A stretch of 64,000 nucleotides of DNA from Phorcus lineatus (taxonomy: Eukaryota > Mollusca > Gastropoda > Trochida > Trochidae): the NCBI GenBank assembly GCA_921293015.1, contig OV121086.1, forward strand, positions 39,201,402-39,265,401, given 5' to 3'. The notes below the pieces were generated by a model. It saw only the letters and a program-made list of their open reading frames with translations. It ran no database searches and had not been told where the DNA came from. The translations under genes and the position numbers were made by a program. Position 1 is the first letter of the stretch, and each line of letters starts with the position of its first letter. Positions 24,552-35,900 of the stretch are shown piece after piece.

Positions 24552-25530
24552 ATTGAGAACTTCTGCTTAAAGGGATGATAATGGATTTTAACAATTGTTG
24601 ATTAACTGCTATATTAACCAATTAAATGACAAAAGAATATGATACGACATAAGGCATTGGAACTCATTTATTCAAGACTAGGACTCACCGGCTTATTTGA
24701 TATCCTTAAAGAACAGAAATGAGTAACTTAAAGATTGGATATCTAGAAATATTTAACGTATTTAATTAACAAATCGTGCAGTATGAGATGTACTGTGAAA
24801 TAAATATTGTTCTCAGGTGTCTAAGTTGGTAATCTGTTAATGATGTAAGGCAAGTGAAGGCATTTCCAACAAAGACCGAAAGAGAAGGGGTTTTTTTTTT
24901 ATAAAAGGGGGAGTTTTAAACTGACCTAATTCTGCAATCAATAATATCCCTGAAATCCTTAGAACCTGATCATTTTGTCTCATGTATCCTGTACATGTAT
25001 AATCTTTTTGTGTGATGGATATTTCTTTCATTATTGACAAGGAACTACCTTCATTCGAATAATATAATATAGTGTCTATCATATATGGACATGTATATAC
25101 CTTCAAATATTAATTTCATAAGATATATTATATGCAACTCATTCCACCCGAGATCTGCTCATTAGCCAACAGTTTACAACTGTACTAGAGGGAATAATTC
25201 TCAGTTCAGAGTGTTAGTAGAACGTTACGTTGTGGTTTTCTTTTAGGTATATTGGGACCATCAATTGATCTATAATTCTCCTACAGAAACAGTGATTCAT
25301 TAATCTTACTCACCCACTTTCGAGTGGTTCATCCAATGAATACCAAGACAAACGAAATTGAGATGCACGTGCTCAGGTATGAAATCGATGTTCTAACCAA
25401 CGCTTTCCGGCACTAACTATTTCGACATTTTTACAGAAACTAGGAAAGAAATGACAATGAGAAAACAATGTCAACATATTTTGATGATTACGTTTTTGGC
25501 ATATACGGATTTCAATTCAGAAAATTTCAA
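24552..25530. other. No recognisable gene
   Basis: An 89-codon minus frame at 24837-25106 crosses a T11 run. No support. Confidence 0.5.
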
Positions 25531-28189
25531 TCATGACTTGTAGAAGTTGTTAATGGTAACATTTTGACATTGCAAATAGGTGGCTGTACCTGATTCTACT
25601 GTGGTACCACTATCCATGGGTTCTTGATGCACTCGCGCCCGCTTTGAAGCATTTTCGTTCTGGAGAACTTCAGTGGCCGTGGAAGCTCGGAGCGAGTGAT
25701 TCGTAAAATACCGCTCTATTCCAGCCTGTGTCATCAATCTCTTGACAGTAGTTTCAAGATTATTTTGGCCTACAGGAGAAAAAAGTGAACCACATATCAG
25801 ATTTGGGGTTTTGAAGACGGCGGAAGTAGAACGAATCCGGGTTCCTGATTGGCGAGAGACGTCTGACGTATTCCTCGTGTATTGCGACTGGACACTGACA
25901 TGGATTAGTAGTATTCTGGTAGGCACGTGCTGTGTGGGGGTCAGTATTCCTGAGTTTTAGGCCACCATGGTATGTTTTGGAGACAGATTCCGTGTACTCC
26001 AAGTACCTGTGGCCATCGCTGTCAACTTAAACCATGAGATTATTGAGGGCCAGTTTTCTGTGTTCGTCACCTCCTCGTAGTCCAAAGTGAATACCGTTTA
26101 CCCAGAATACAGTATACAAGAGTGTCTGCGACGTTCGTATTCCCAATAGCCTCTTACTCCACAGGATTGCTTCACTTTCTGTGGTGATGACCATGACCTG
26201 ACGATGTTGCAAACTAACACCTCGGGCATATTTGTCCTGCATGGTTGTGTCATTTGTTACCTTTAGTGTGTTGAATGTGTCATCGTTAAAGAAATCCATC
26301 CTGTATCCAAATGAGTTGACATAGCGCTGAAGACCAATACATCTTATCGTCATGACTGTTTCCTTCATTTTGAATAAATTCGCTCCTCCGTTTTTTTTAA
26401 GACCACTTGTTCTTCTTGAGTGTTTTTTGGGCACAAAGGGTTTTTTCCTTTCCACCTCTGAGACATTAGCAAAACGTCTTCTTTTTTTCTGAAAATGAAC
26501 GTAAAATATGAATAGTAGATTGCTTGCTTTGCAGGTGAATACATATGGACACAGAATTATAGTCCGAATTAAATTGTAATCATGAAAGAATAAAGTGATT
26601 ATGACGATCTTTCTGAATATTGTTTGAACAATATATGTTTAGAAAATTTAAGTATTCTTTTCATATGTTAAAGTTGATTATTAATAGCTAAGATATGAGG
26701 TATAAGAGAAGAATGAGCCCTTACCTACATGTACCTTCACTAGTTGTTGAAGGAACATCTGGTTGACTAGCAGTACCGGTAGTAGATACTGACTGAGATT
26801 CCTCTGTAATCATAACAATGAATAATGTATTACACACAATAGCTATAGAAACATTTCTTACTCTGTCATTTAATGTAATCTGAAAGTACTGAATGTTCAA
26901 GCAACTGTTACTCATACACGCCGTGAAGTGTGTCAGATCGAATATGGATGATATCATACGTATGCAACAATAGTTCGATGATAAACTTGCATGGAGAGTT
27001 TTATTAATTTTGATTGAAAAGGTCTAGGCATCAATATTTTGACAGCACGGCTTTTACAGTGATAGTTCTTAAATGACATGAAATAACGAACTCCCTCCAA
27101 CTTTGACTTGTAAACTTGTGAACGAAGTCATTTTTACAAAGTTTAAAAGACACGTACATTTCCGTTTCATCGGTTTTCTCATTCCAACTTGACATGGACC
27201 CCCTTGTCCATCATGTCGGAGACATCAACTGCATCGCGAATAGCTCTCATCTGAGTGTCTGCAAATGACTACATACAATCAGTATCGTTTCCACACGAAA
27301 CGTCTGGTAAACATCGTGCTGTAGACTTTACACTGTCTATTGTACAGTTCTTATAAATTTAACATAATGTGAACATTTGACAGATTTAGGATAAATCAGT
27401 CTTAAATGACTGCAAAGTGTTTCTTATTGAAGTGTTAATTAGTTAATTACCTGTCACATCAGCATTGTGATTTCTTAGAATATTCAGCATACTTGCAATA
27501 GGATCCTCATCGCTGATTGGCTCTAGAGAATATAATTGAGTCATGATTACATATACTATGAGCATTTCATCGAAAGAAAAACGAAAGTTCAGTCATTGCG
27601 TGCATTTGATGGAACATAATGTCAACCTATTGAAAAATATTAAACAATATCTACCTGTTTCTACAGTGTATTTCGATTGTGTTAAAGAGAGCGCCTGTTC
27701 AATTTTGTCTTTATATGTTGACTGTTTGTGATAACTTTTCTCCGAGTCGTCACTGATTAGTTCTGAAAAAAACAGTTACCATTTAGAAATACAAATCCTT
27801 AAATATATTTATCACCACGTAAGTTTAATGCTACATGATATCATATGTTCTACAGACAAAATTCTTCTTCTGAAATTGCTATTAAAAATGTTGTCCTTTA
27901 AAAATTCACGATGATATAGTGGGCGAATGTGTAAAGGAATAAAAATAAAATTCTGTTATTAGTAAAGATATGGTATTTCCGTTCGTCCCTTAAAAATATA
28001 GTCATATGCAAGACACCACACCAGAAATGATCAATTTTATTTCAATAGTTCCAAGAATAATTATCAATTATGATTAAAAAAAATGTATTACCTGTTTCAA
28101 CAGAATATGTTATGTGTGATGACGCTTGAACATGTTGTTCTTCACAACGCCAGACTCACAACATCATCAGTATTGTAACCGTCCTCCAT
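25531..28189 (-). pseudogene. Split Crypton/DUF3504 tyrosine-recombinase relic
   Basis: A minus-strand gene related to the Crypton-derived DUF3504 recombinases (the family that also gave ZMYM2 and QRICH1-type C termini). Proposed exons: 28189-28092 (ATG, MEDGYNTDDVVSLAL), 27762-27655, 27522-27451, 26803-26725 and 26488-25531. The four introns have GT-AG ends. Exons 2 and 3 are both phase 1 and both begin E(L/P)ISD. The last exon carries the core: VNGIHFGLRGGDEHRKL (first catalytic Arg region) and TNHSLRASTATEVLQ (H-x-x-R). Lesions are a one-base shift in exon 1, a phase mismatch at an A7 run at the start of the last exon, an in-frame TAA at 26027-26029, and a frameshift in a T-run near 25785. 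The stretch after H-x-x-R that should hold the H/W residue and nucleophilic Tyr is absent. Alternatively it could be a decayed domesticated gene rather than a transposon. Confidence 0.75.
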
Positions 28190-29062
28190 TTCAAAGCTAA
28201 TTGAGTGAAATGAATTATGATAGCGATTTCCGTTTAAGATGAACCACCTTTGCACGTGCAAAGTGAGAGTGTTAATATTTTAACAGCCTCGGATAAAGTG
28301 TCCATTTTCAATGAACCACCTTAGCACGGGCGTGTGAACTTACAGACATATTTACGAAAGTGGTGATATGAAAGACAAATGTAGCCACCCCTTCATGGCA
28401 ATTATCACACACAAAATGTCGCATATTTAGAAAGTTTTATTTTATGAGGGAATAGGGACAACTGAACATTTGCTCAAAGAAAGGAAACAGTTTCAACCTT
28501 TATCATATGTTATCCGACCACCGAAATATTAACGATATTATCGCCACTACTTTTAAATTCGTTCAGTACGTCAACCAAAGTCTTTTTAACCTTAAATTCC
28601 CAAGATGAGTTAAGAAACAACTACAAGGTGGTAATGATATTGCTATGTGAACACCTACATGTACACAGAGACTTACATCTAGTTCATTTGATCAGTTCAA
28701 AAAGAATTATGTTAAAAGAATTTTTTTTATTTCATTCGAATATAATGAAAATATGCATCGTTCAAACTAATATGTTATATATGAACTTTTATCGAAACGC
28801 AGCATGATGTAATATCAATAATACATATATAACATATCAATACAAAACCCTTTAGTTAAATCTATTAATAAAGTGCTCATCACTGACTTTGCTCGTGCAT
28901 GACATATTTCTTCAATCAAACACACAAACAATAGAGTAGGAACATTTTCTCAACAAAAGAATTCTAACGATACTTAAGAAAAAATTTGCATTGTTTGAGG
29001 ATCATCAATTTTTAATTTTATTGGTTTTACTTTTTGCCTTCGCTGCAGGGAACAATGTCATT
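28190..29062. other. No recognisable gene
   Basis: Upstream of the recombinase relic. AACCACCTT.GCACG occurs twice (about 28241 and 28313). No promoter can be argued from sequence alone. Confidence 0.45.
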
Positions 29063-29170
29063 GTCATTTGTCAACGTCAGAGATGCTGAAATTGCAACAT
29101 TTTTTTATATCAGAGCTGACAGGACGTTCATCATTCCGCTCGATTTTCCTTTGAAGAGATTCTCATTTCC
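29063..29170. repeat. Family C repeat, copy 1
   Basis: Four same-orientation copies (29.1, 33.9, 37.2, 42.2 kb) share TCATTYGT, AACGTCAGAGATGCT, TTGCA.CAT, TCGGCGTCGACAGGACG, ACGTTCATCATTC, CTTTGATGAAATTCTAATTTCC. This copy has TCATTTGTCAACGTCAGAG and GACAGGACGTTCATCATTCC. Conservation is well above the flanks. Confidence 0.75.
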
Positions 29171-30427
29171 CATGTCAACCAATAAAAATTCCTTGCTTTT
29201 GCTTTATCTTTAAAAAAGCAAATCTATTACGTAAAACTTCCATTTTAAAGGTAAATTTATATCAATGCTTTCAACGATTCGAAAATATCACTGTATATTT
29301 TTCTTGTAGTGTAATGTCATGATGGAACTACTTATGCTAATTGCAAAGATCATTTTTCAGCACTCCTTTTTAAAATAAATGTTGCTAAGACCCAACTATC
29401 TAAGACATTAAGGTAATATAAAACATCGAGTATTCATATTATATCAAAGTGTTTCGTTTCGCTTCGTGAATAAATAAATTGATATCTAGTGAAAGGAAAT
29501 TACGTATTTTTCCTGTTTATCGCTTCATTTTGGCAAATATCTCATCTTATTAAAGACCTAAAATGGTGACCTCACTATTCATGTTTTAGATATATCTTAT
29601 TATTTGGATCAATGATTATCTAGATTTCATGTCGAATGACAACGCCGCAACACTAACCTTTCATTGATAATCCCTAATGTAGTTATTTTAGTAGTGCTTA
29701 TAATTACTTGCACTATTATTAGTTTGATTTTATGTTTGGAAAAAATCGAAGTTCAATAACATTTGCTTTGTCAGTTTTTGTTATATCAATCATATTTCTT
29801 TTCTAAATTATCGCCAAAGTATTTGCTATACATTTTCTATAGATAACACATTCTCATGCACTTATTATACATATATATTCGAAAATATTCACCATAGGAG
29901 ACAACATTATTCCTCATTGCTAAAACTTCCCCAGTGGTTTGAAACACTATTCCGAGTTGTTACATTACTTTGAACCTGGAGCTATTAAATCAAATTGTTA
30001 CTCTCCCTTGAGTAATAATTTGTGACTTAGTATATAATTCTCTCGCTGTTTCCGTGTAAAACAATTGATAACGGATTACATACGCTTTTGAATACATACA
30101 TTTGAAAAGAGCCTTCACTTCAAGGTATTAGTTCTGAAATGATTGATTGTGCCGGTATCAAACATTAGCTGTTGATTCATAATGCAGAATAAAGGGGATG
30201 TTGCAAAGTATGATGTACCGGGACTGTCATGTATATGGTCCAAATGTACATTATGTGAGGGCTATGGGCTTTGGTGATTTCAACCTATTTGATTCCTGTA
30301 TTTCATCATAATTTAGGGGTGATATCCATTTTCGCAACAGTGTTTTAAAAAGGTAATGATGAAAAGATTACATGTTATTTCGGATCAGAAACATTTGCGT
30401 TTTCTCATGAAAAAATTTTTCTGTCTC
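29171..30427. other. No recognisable gene
   Basis: AT-rich, no supported feature. Confidence 0.55.
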
Positions 30428-30435
30428 ATCAAAAA

Positions 30436-30483
<48 letters not shown>

Positions 30484-30523
30484 TCAAAAAAATAATATAT
30501 ATATATATATTATTTTTTTGATG
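30428..30523. repeat. (AT)n tract with palindromic ends
   Basis: CATCAAAAAAATA precedes an (AT)n run of about 40 bp. The same motif recurs after the run and is followed by a shorter (AT)n and the inverted copy TATTTTTTTGATGA. The whole can fold into a long hairpin. Confidence 0.93.
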
Positions 30524-30654
30524 ATACCTTGAACACAATAAAAAAGCAACAACTAGGATTTAGTTCAGTTTACATGGTATAAAGATTCGTTTTATTCAAC
30601 GGATCTTGACCTAAAATACACCAGCAATTTGGTTCCTCACGAGTAGGCTGTTCG

Positions 30655-30790
30655 TCCATATTATCCATCACATCGTAAATTCCCTGTAGTAAACTACGAT
30701 TGCTTTCCAAACGGCTGTTATTTTTTTCTTAATTTACTAATGGATATTTGTCCCAATGGAGTTAAATACTTGGTATTATATCTCGGTTCA
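30655..30790 (-). pseudogene. Family I block, decayed exon copy
   Basis: Shares ATTATCCATCAC, TTCCCTGTAGT, CTAATGGATATTTGTC and GGAGT with the exon-like segment at 43805-43946. On the minus strand it retains LTPLGQISISKLRKK before a stop, against VTPMRQISISKLSKT in the other copy. Confidence 0.4.
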
Positions 30791-32912
30791 TGTTTTTACT
30801 TTATTGTACTTTTGTTGAAATATTGTGCATTCAATGAATTGTTTCATCTTGACAAACAGTGTTTTAAAGGTAAGAGTACGTCGTTTGATTAAGCTTGACT
30901 CAACTGCATATCTTGAAGAAAGGTAATCTTATCCGAGAAATTTTTTTGTCTTTTGGGAATGAAATAAAGGTTCAATGAAATTTCAAATTAAAAAGGGAAA
31001 GAGAAAAATTGGAACAAGATATCGAAACTACTGGTGTAACGATTCATCGATAGTAACGATGTTTGCGTCGTCAACTACATATACGCAAAACGAGTGCATC
31101 GATACAAAACACTTTATATCAGGATATTTATATCGTTAGTGGCCATGATGCATCGATGTATCGCCTTAAAAGACATAACATCCCGATACTATTACTATTT
31201 TTTAAATTTCCATTCATGATATTTTTACAGGTTTGTAACTAAGAAATAACATAAAAATGTCATGTCCTAAATTATTTCGTAAAATGTAGTGAATGGGGAT
31301 ATGTATTGTATCGCAAAAATGTTGTCGTGATGATAATCGTCTCGCAGGTTCCTTGGCAATACTTCCATGATATATCCTCTGGCCAAATAAAACTGGAATC
31401 GGAATATAGCGTTTCGGGACAAAGCCACGATACTGAGGTCTAATTAAAAGGTTAAGAAGTAAAGTGTAGTTGTTACGAGTTTTGAATCGTTTCCATCGGC
31501 TCTCCACTATACCTCCAACCACGTCCGAGAAAAACACATAGTATACTTCAATGGCAAAACCAATTATATGGTTAGTTTCAAGCAAAATTCATGACCAAAT
31601 GCTCGTGCAATTTCTTACATGTATATTCTGTTACATCAATCTCATGTCTTTTTTTATATCACCGCTACAACGTAGTCTTGGCCGTAATCTTAACTTTGTT
31701 TCTTTTCCAGAGCTCGAAATCTAACTTCAAATTTGGTATTAATGCTACCCATGTCATTTGTTTTGCATTCTGAGGTTTAGACCTAAAGGGTGCAACACTT
31801 TTATGACATTGAAAGCCATGCAAGCACGATTCACCAACCTTTCTGGAATATTACTGGTACACTATGCATGTTCATAATTACACATTTGTAACACTTCATT
31901 GATTGGGATGTTATGTGTCTGTTGACCTGTAATTGTATAAATATGTAACTTATCCTTTAAAAATGATTATAAATTTAATGTGAATGCTGTCAAACTATAG
32001 TGGAGGAAATGTCAGCTGTGCTCCGTTTTGCCTTGTTTTATTAGCTGACATAACAGAACTCATTTCGAATGTTTAGTCCGTTTACAGTTTAATTTACTTT
32101 TATATCTCTACCTTCAAACGAACCTAGCCAAGTTCACATCTTGAATGTCGTAAATACATCAGTTTTCTGAGTCCTTCATGTGATAGACAAACTTCATCAA
32201 GTATGTCGTGTTATGTTTGAATTAAGGAAGGTGCCGTGTAACGGGTTGCGAAGAAACCAATTTACTCGAAAAGTGCCTCTAAAAGCTTTCATGTCATGTT
32301 GGCTGCCTTTAGTTAAGTCGTGTGATGTTGAGTAATCTTATAAACATTTCAGACAGTATGTTTACAATCCTAATTTTTAAAGTTTAGTATATAATTACTA
32401 AATATTTGAGCAGAACCATTTTAAAATAGATGATTACTAAATGTTTGACCCATACCTTTTATGGTATGCTAGCCAGAAATGAGGCATAAAATCATAAACA
32501 AAGTAAGGAATAAAGAAAGTATACATGTAAATTATTATATGATACAGTAAGTAATAGTATGTTATTACCAATTAAGGATGTGAAGGGTTACCTGAAATTA
32601 AAAGATCAGATTTCAATTAATCACGTTTTTAGGTATTTATTTTCAGGACGGCTGTTTCATTAAGACGTCGATTTTGTAATCCATAATCCTTCCAGCCATC
32701 GCTTCTGTTCATCTGCTATTCCATCTGTAATAAACGTCAGTTACGTTAACGTTTAGGCCTAATGGATTTTCAAGATACAGACCATTTACGTCATTCACTT
32801 AAATACCTCCGAAGGGAACGATTATCCTCTCTGCACTAGTACTTTTACACGCCTGTTTGCGTTAACTTAGTGTCGCCCATTTGTTTAGGGCCATTCCCCT
32901 TTGTCACCTGTC
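30791..32912. other. No confident gene
   Basis: Holds a 123-codon minus-strand open frame at 31214-31585. It is the longest in this part, with no recognised domain, signal peptide or paralogue. It is left uncalled. Confidence 0.4.
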
Positions 32913-35900
32913 ATGACTGATTCGGCCATTACGGACATCAGGTAAGGTCAAGTTGTATCACATTATGTTTTCTCTAGTCTGCTTCAAATCTTTGATAATG
33001 CCCGCTCTATATCATAAAATTCTGATAATAATCATCGTACTCATGAAACTAATTTTAAAGTTTTCAAGTCGATTCATTTTAGTTTTTATTCAGGATGGGG
33101 TCTCAATCATCTTAAGAATATTGTAGTCATGTTGTATTCATTTCCGTTTCTTTAAGAGGTTAAATTATTTCACCTAGTAGATTCTATTACACAAGGAAGA
33201 TCTTACACATTAAAAGATTTTTTTGGAATAAATTAACATTAGCACATTAAATGTAAAAACAAATATCAAATTTAATTTGTGTGTGTCTGAGTACTTAATA
33301 CAAGAATTGGAGCACACAGAGATAAATATCATTCCATCAAGTTTCAAATGAATGCATCATCAAATGAATGATCTTGTTCAGTATGAATACATTATTGTCA
33401 AAGAATTTAGTTATGGATGAAATAAATCAACAACAGATCCTTTTAAATATGTGTACATTTGTTATAGAATGGTGAGACACACATTTTGATTATCTTCCCA
33501 TGCAACATTTCATATTTGTGGGTTTCTTACCCTTTGCAATAACAATGTAAACCGTTTGACACAAAACTGTTTGTCAATTTAAGCAATTGGTTGAGGATAT
33601 TTAGACTCAGATGGTATATCGGACATGTACGACTTATTGTTATCTTTGCGTAGCATGACGTATCATCAGTGAATTACCATTCTTTCAATAGTTTTTCGGC
33701 AGTGCTTTCAACTCCTACCTCGTATTCGAAACACGCTTTAAGATATTACTTCAATCCCACAAACATACCATAGAGTGTGAACAAATATTCATTTTAAGAA
33801 TTTAAAGTTCCTTAAGAAACGAAATCACACTGTTTTTATCATCATCAATTCTTATTTGCTGTGTGGTTCTTTCTTCCTGCTTTCTTAGCAGCGAAAATTA
33901 CATTTAGCATTTTCCTCAACGTCATTTGTCAACGTCAAATGCTCCATTTGAAGCATTTTTATGGACGTCGAACGGACGTTCATCATTCTGTTAAAACAAC
34001 CTTTCATGTAATTTTAATTTCTTGAGTCACTAAAAAACAAACATTTTTATTGTATCATTTGAATGCAAACTTAATCTGTAAAACATTCCCTTTTTAGTTA
34101 AACTTCAATGAATACTTGAAAAAGCTTTTTCAGTATTCATCTATACCATTTCCATAGTTTATTTCAGTTTGATGTTATCTTTGTTTGATATATATTCAAT
34201 GTAAACAAAGTTAATAGTATAATAGTCATATGTTTTACAATTGTTATGAATGTCATAATTTTTTGTAAGATAAAGAAATTCGTACATGTATTGTATTTGT
34301 TTCACTTCACGTTAGTCTCAAATTAGGAATCTAAAGGTAGAAATAATTCGTTGAAATGATATTTCAACAAACCATGTCAACTCATCGGCAAAAGAAAGTA
34401 TGAAAAACATTTCATGTGGTTGAAGTAAACATAGCATTTAAAGTGTAAAACTACAAGATTTATGTTTCAAACGTTTTATACATACATTTCCCCGAATTTT
34501 GGGTTAAATCGACTGGTATGCGTTTGATTTAGACCACTGTCAACCCATCACTAAGTGACGAAATGACTGTCAAATGATAAAGGTTGGTATTGTGTTTTGC
34601 AGACAAGTACCAGAATACCATAGTCATGTGGAATCGGAGCTATTCGTATACTCTATTGACATTACTCAATTGACCACTAAACTTGAAAAAAAGAGAATGT
34701 CATCAGGCATGAAAAACCTTCAACGTTGGCTTAACACTGAATTCATAGTAATAATCTTTCGAAAAACACGTGTTTGAATCAAACCACACCTTTCTATTCA
34801 TAAACAAGCGTCGATGCAGGTTAATCATGAATTCTAAAAAGGTCATATGATGAAGATATAAAACGTTTCTAATTATTACTAAGATAGTATTTGATAATTT
34901 GGTGTCACTCAACTTCGGCATGTTGAGTGTTAAAATTTGCAATATATAATTTTCTAGAGTTAAAATCAAAATTAGCCTAATCTGTTTTTGTTTTGGACTT
35001 CTACATCTACTAAAAAATTCTACAACGCAAAACTGGTTATGTAAATGTACAATTCCGGTGGTTTAGTATTGTTTGTTTTATTAGACTTACTTACTTACTA
35101 ACGGTTTTCATTGCTTCATAAGAATCATTCTCATCTATTAGAACTTTCTTTTGTCGATAAATGTATATACGGAAATAACCCCTGTTGATTTATCAATGTA
35201 TTTGTTCATAACATAATGTCTACAGCGCTTTATTGACACATTGACTAGGTTTTAGTGTTTTCAAACCATAACATTGGGATGCAGTCCACTTTCCTATTAC
35301 AAAATAATTAACTTATTATTTTACTCCATTATTTTACTTGGCTTAGATACAGAATAGGTTTTTTCAATGCGTTCTTGTACTTTGTGAGTCGACTGAGTTA
35401 TGATTCATTGTATGAAGATATTTTCCGGTTCTTCATATTGTTCATGTTTATTCCCACAAAAGCCATTTAACTACATTAATTGAAGTCACGATCATTCAAA
35501 TGAGACATTGAACACGAATTTATTTTTTATGACGGATTTGATAATCGGTGTCTTCATCAGTTCAAATGTGGATGACAAAGAACAAAATTGGCACAATCAT
35601 TAGCAGACCACGAACATAATCTATTAGGGAGCAATTAGCATCCCCTGATGAGAACATTATCAAGCAACTAACATCCTCTGATGAAGTGCATCCAACACCT
35701 AAAGAGGGTGACAACCGAGAGGAAAAATTAAAAACAGGCATAATTGCCATTCAATTTCAATTTCATTTGTCAAAATGGTGTCGCTTACATCATTGTTCTC
35801 GTATTGATTATTTATTAAAACATCCTAAATAAGCTTTGGCATCCCTGAGTTGAACGTGCATCAAATTCAAAGTCTATCTTTAACATATACATGTTCATGA

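Noticed and set aside
31214-31585. 123-codon minus-strand gene
   Set aside because: No motif, splice context or second copy. An open frame of this size is possible by chance in 64 kb searched in six frames.
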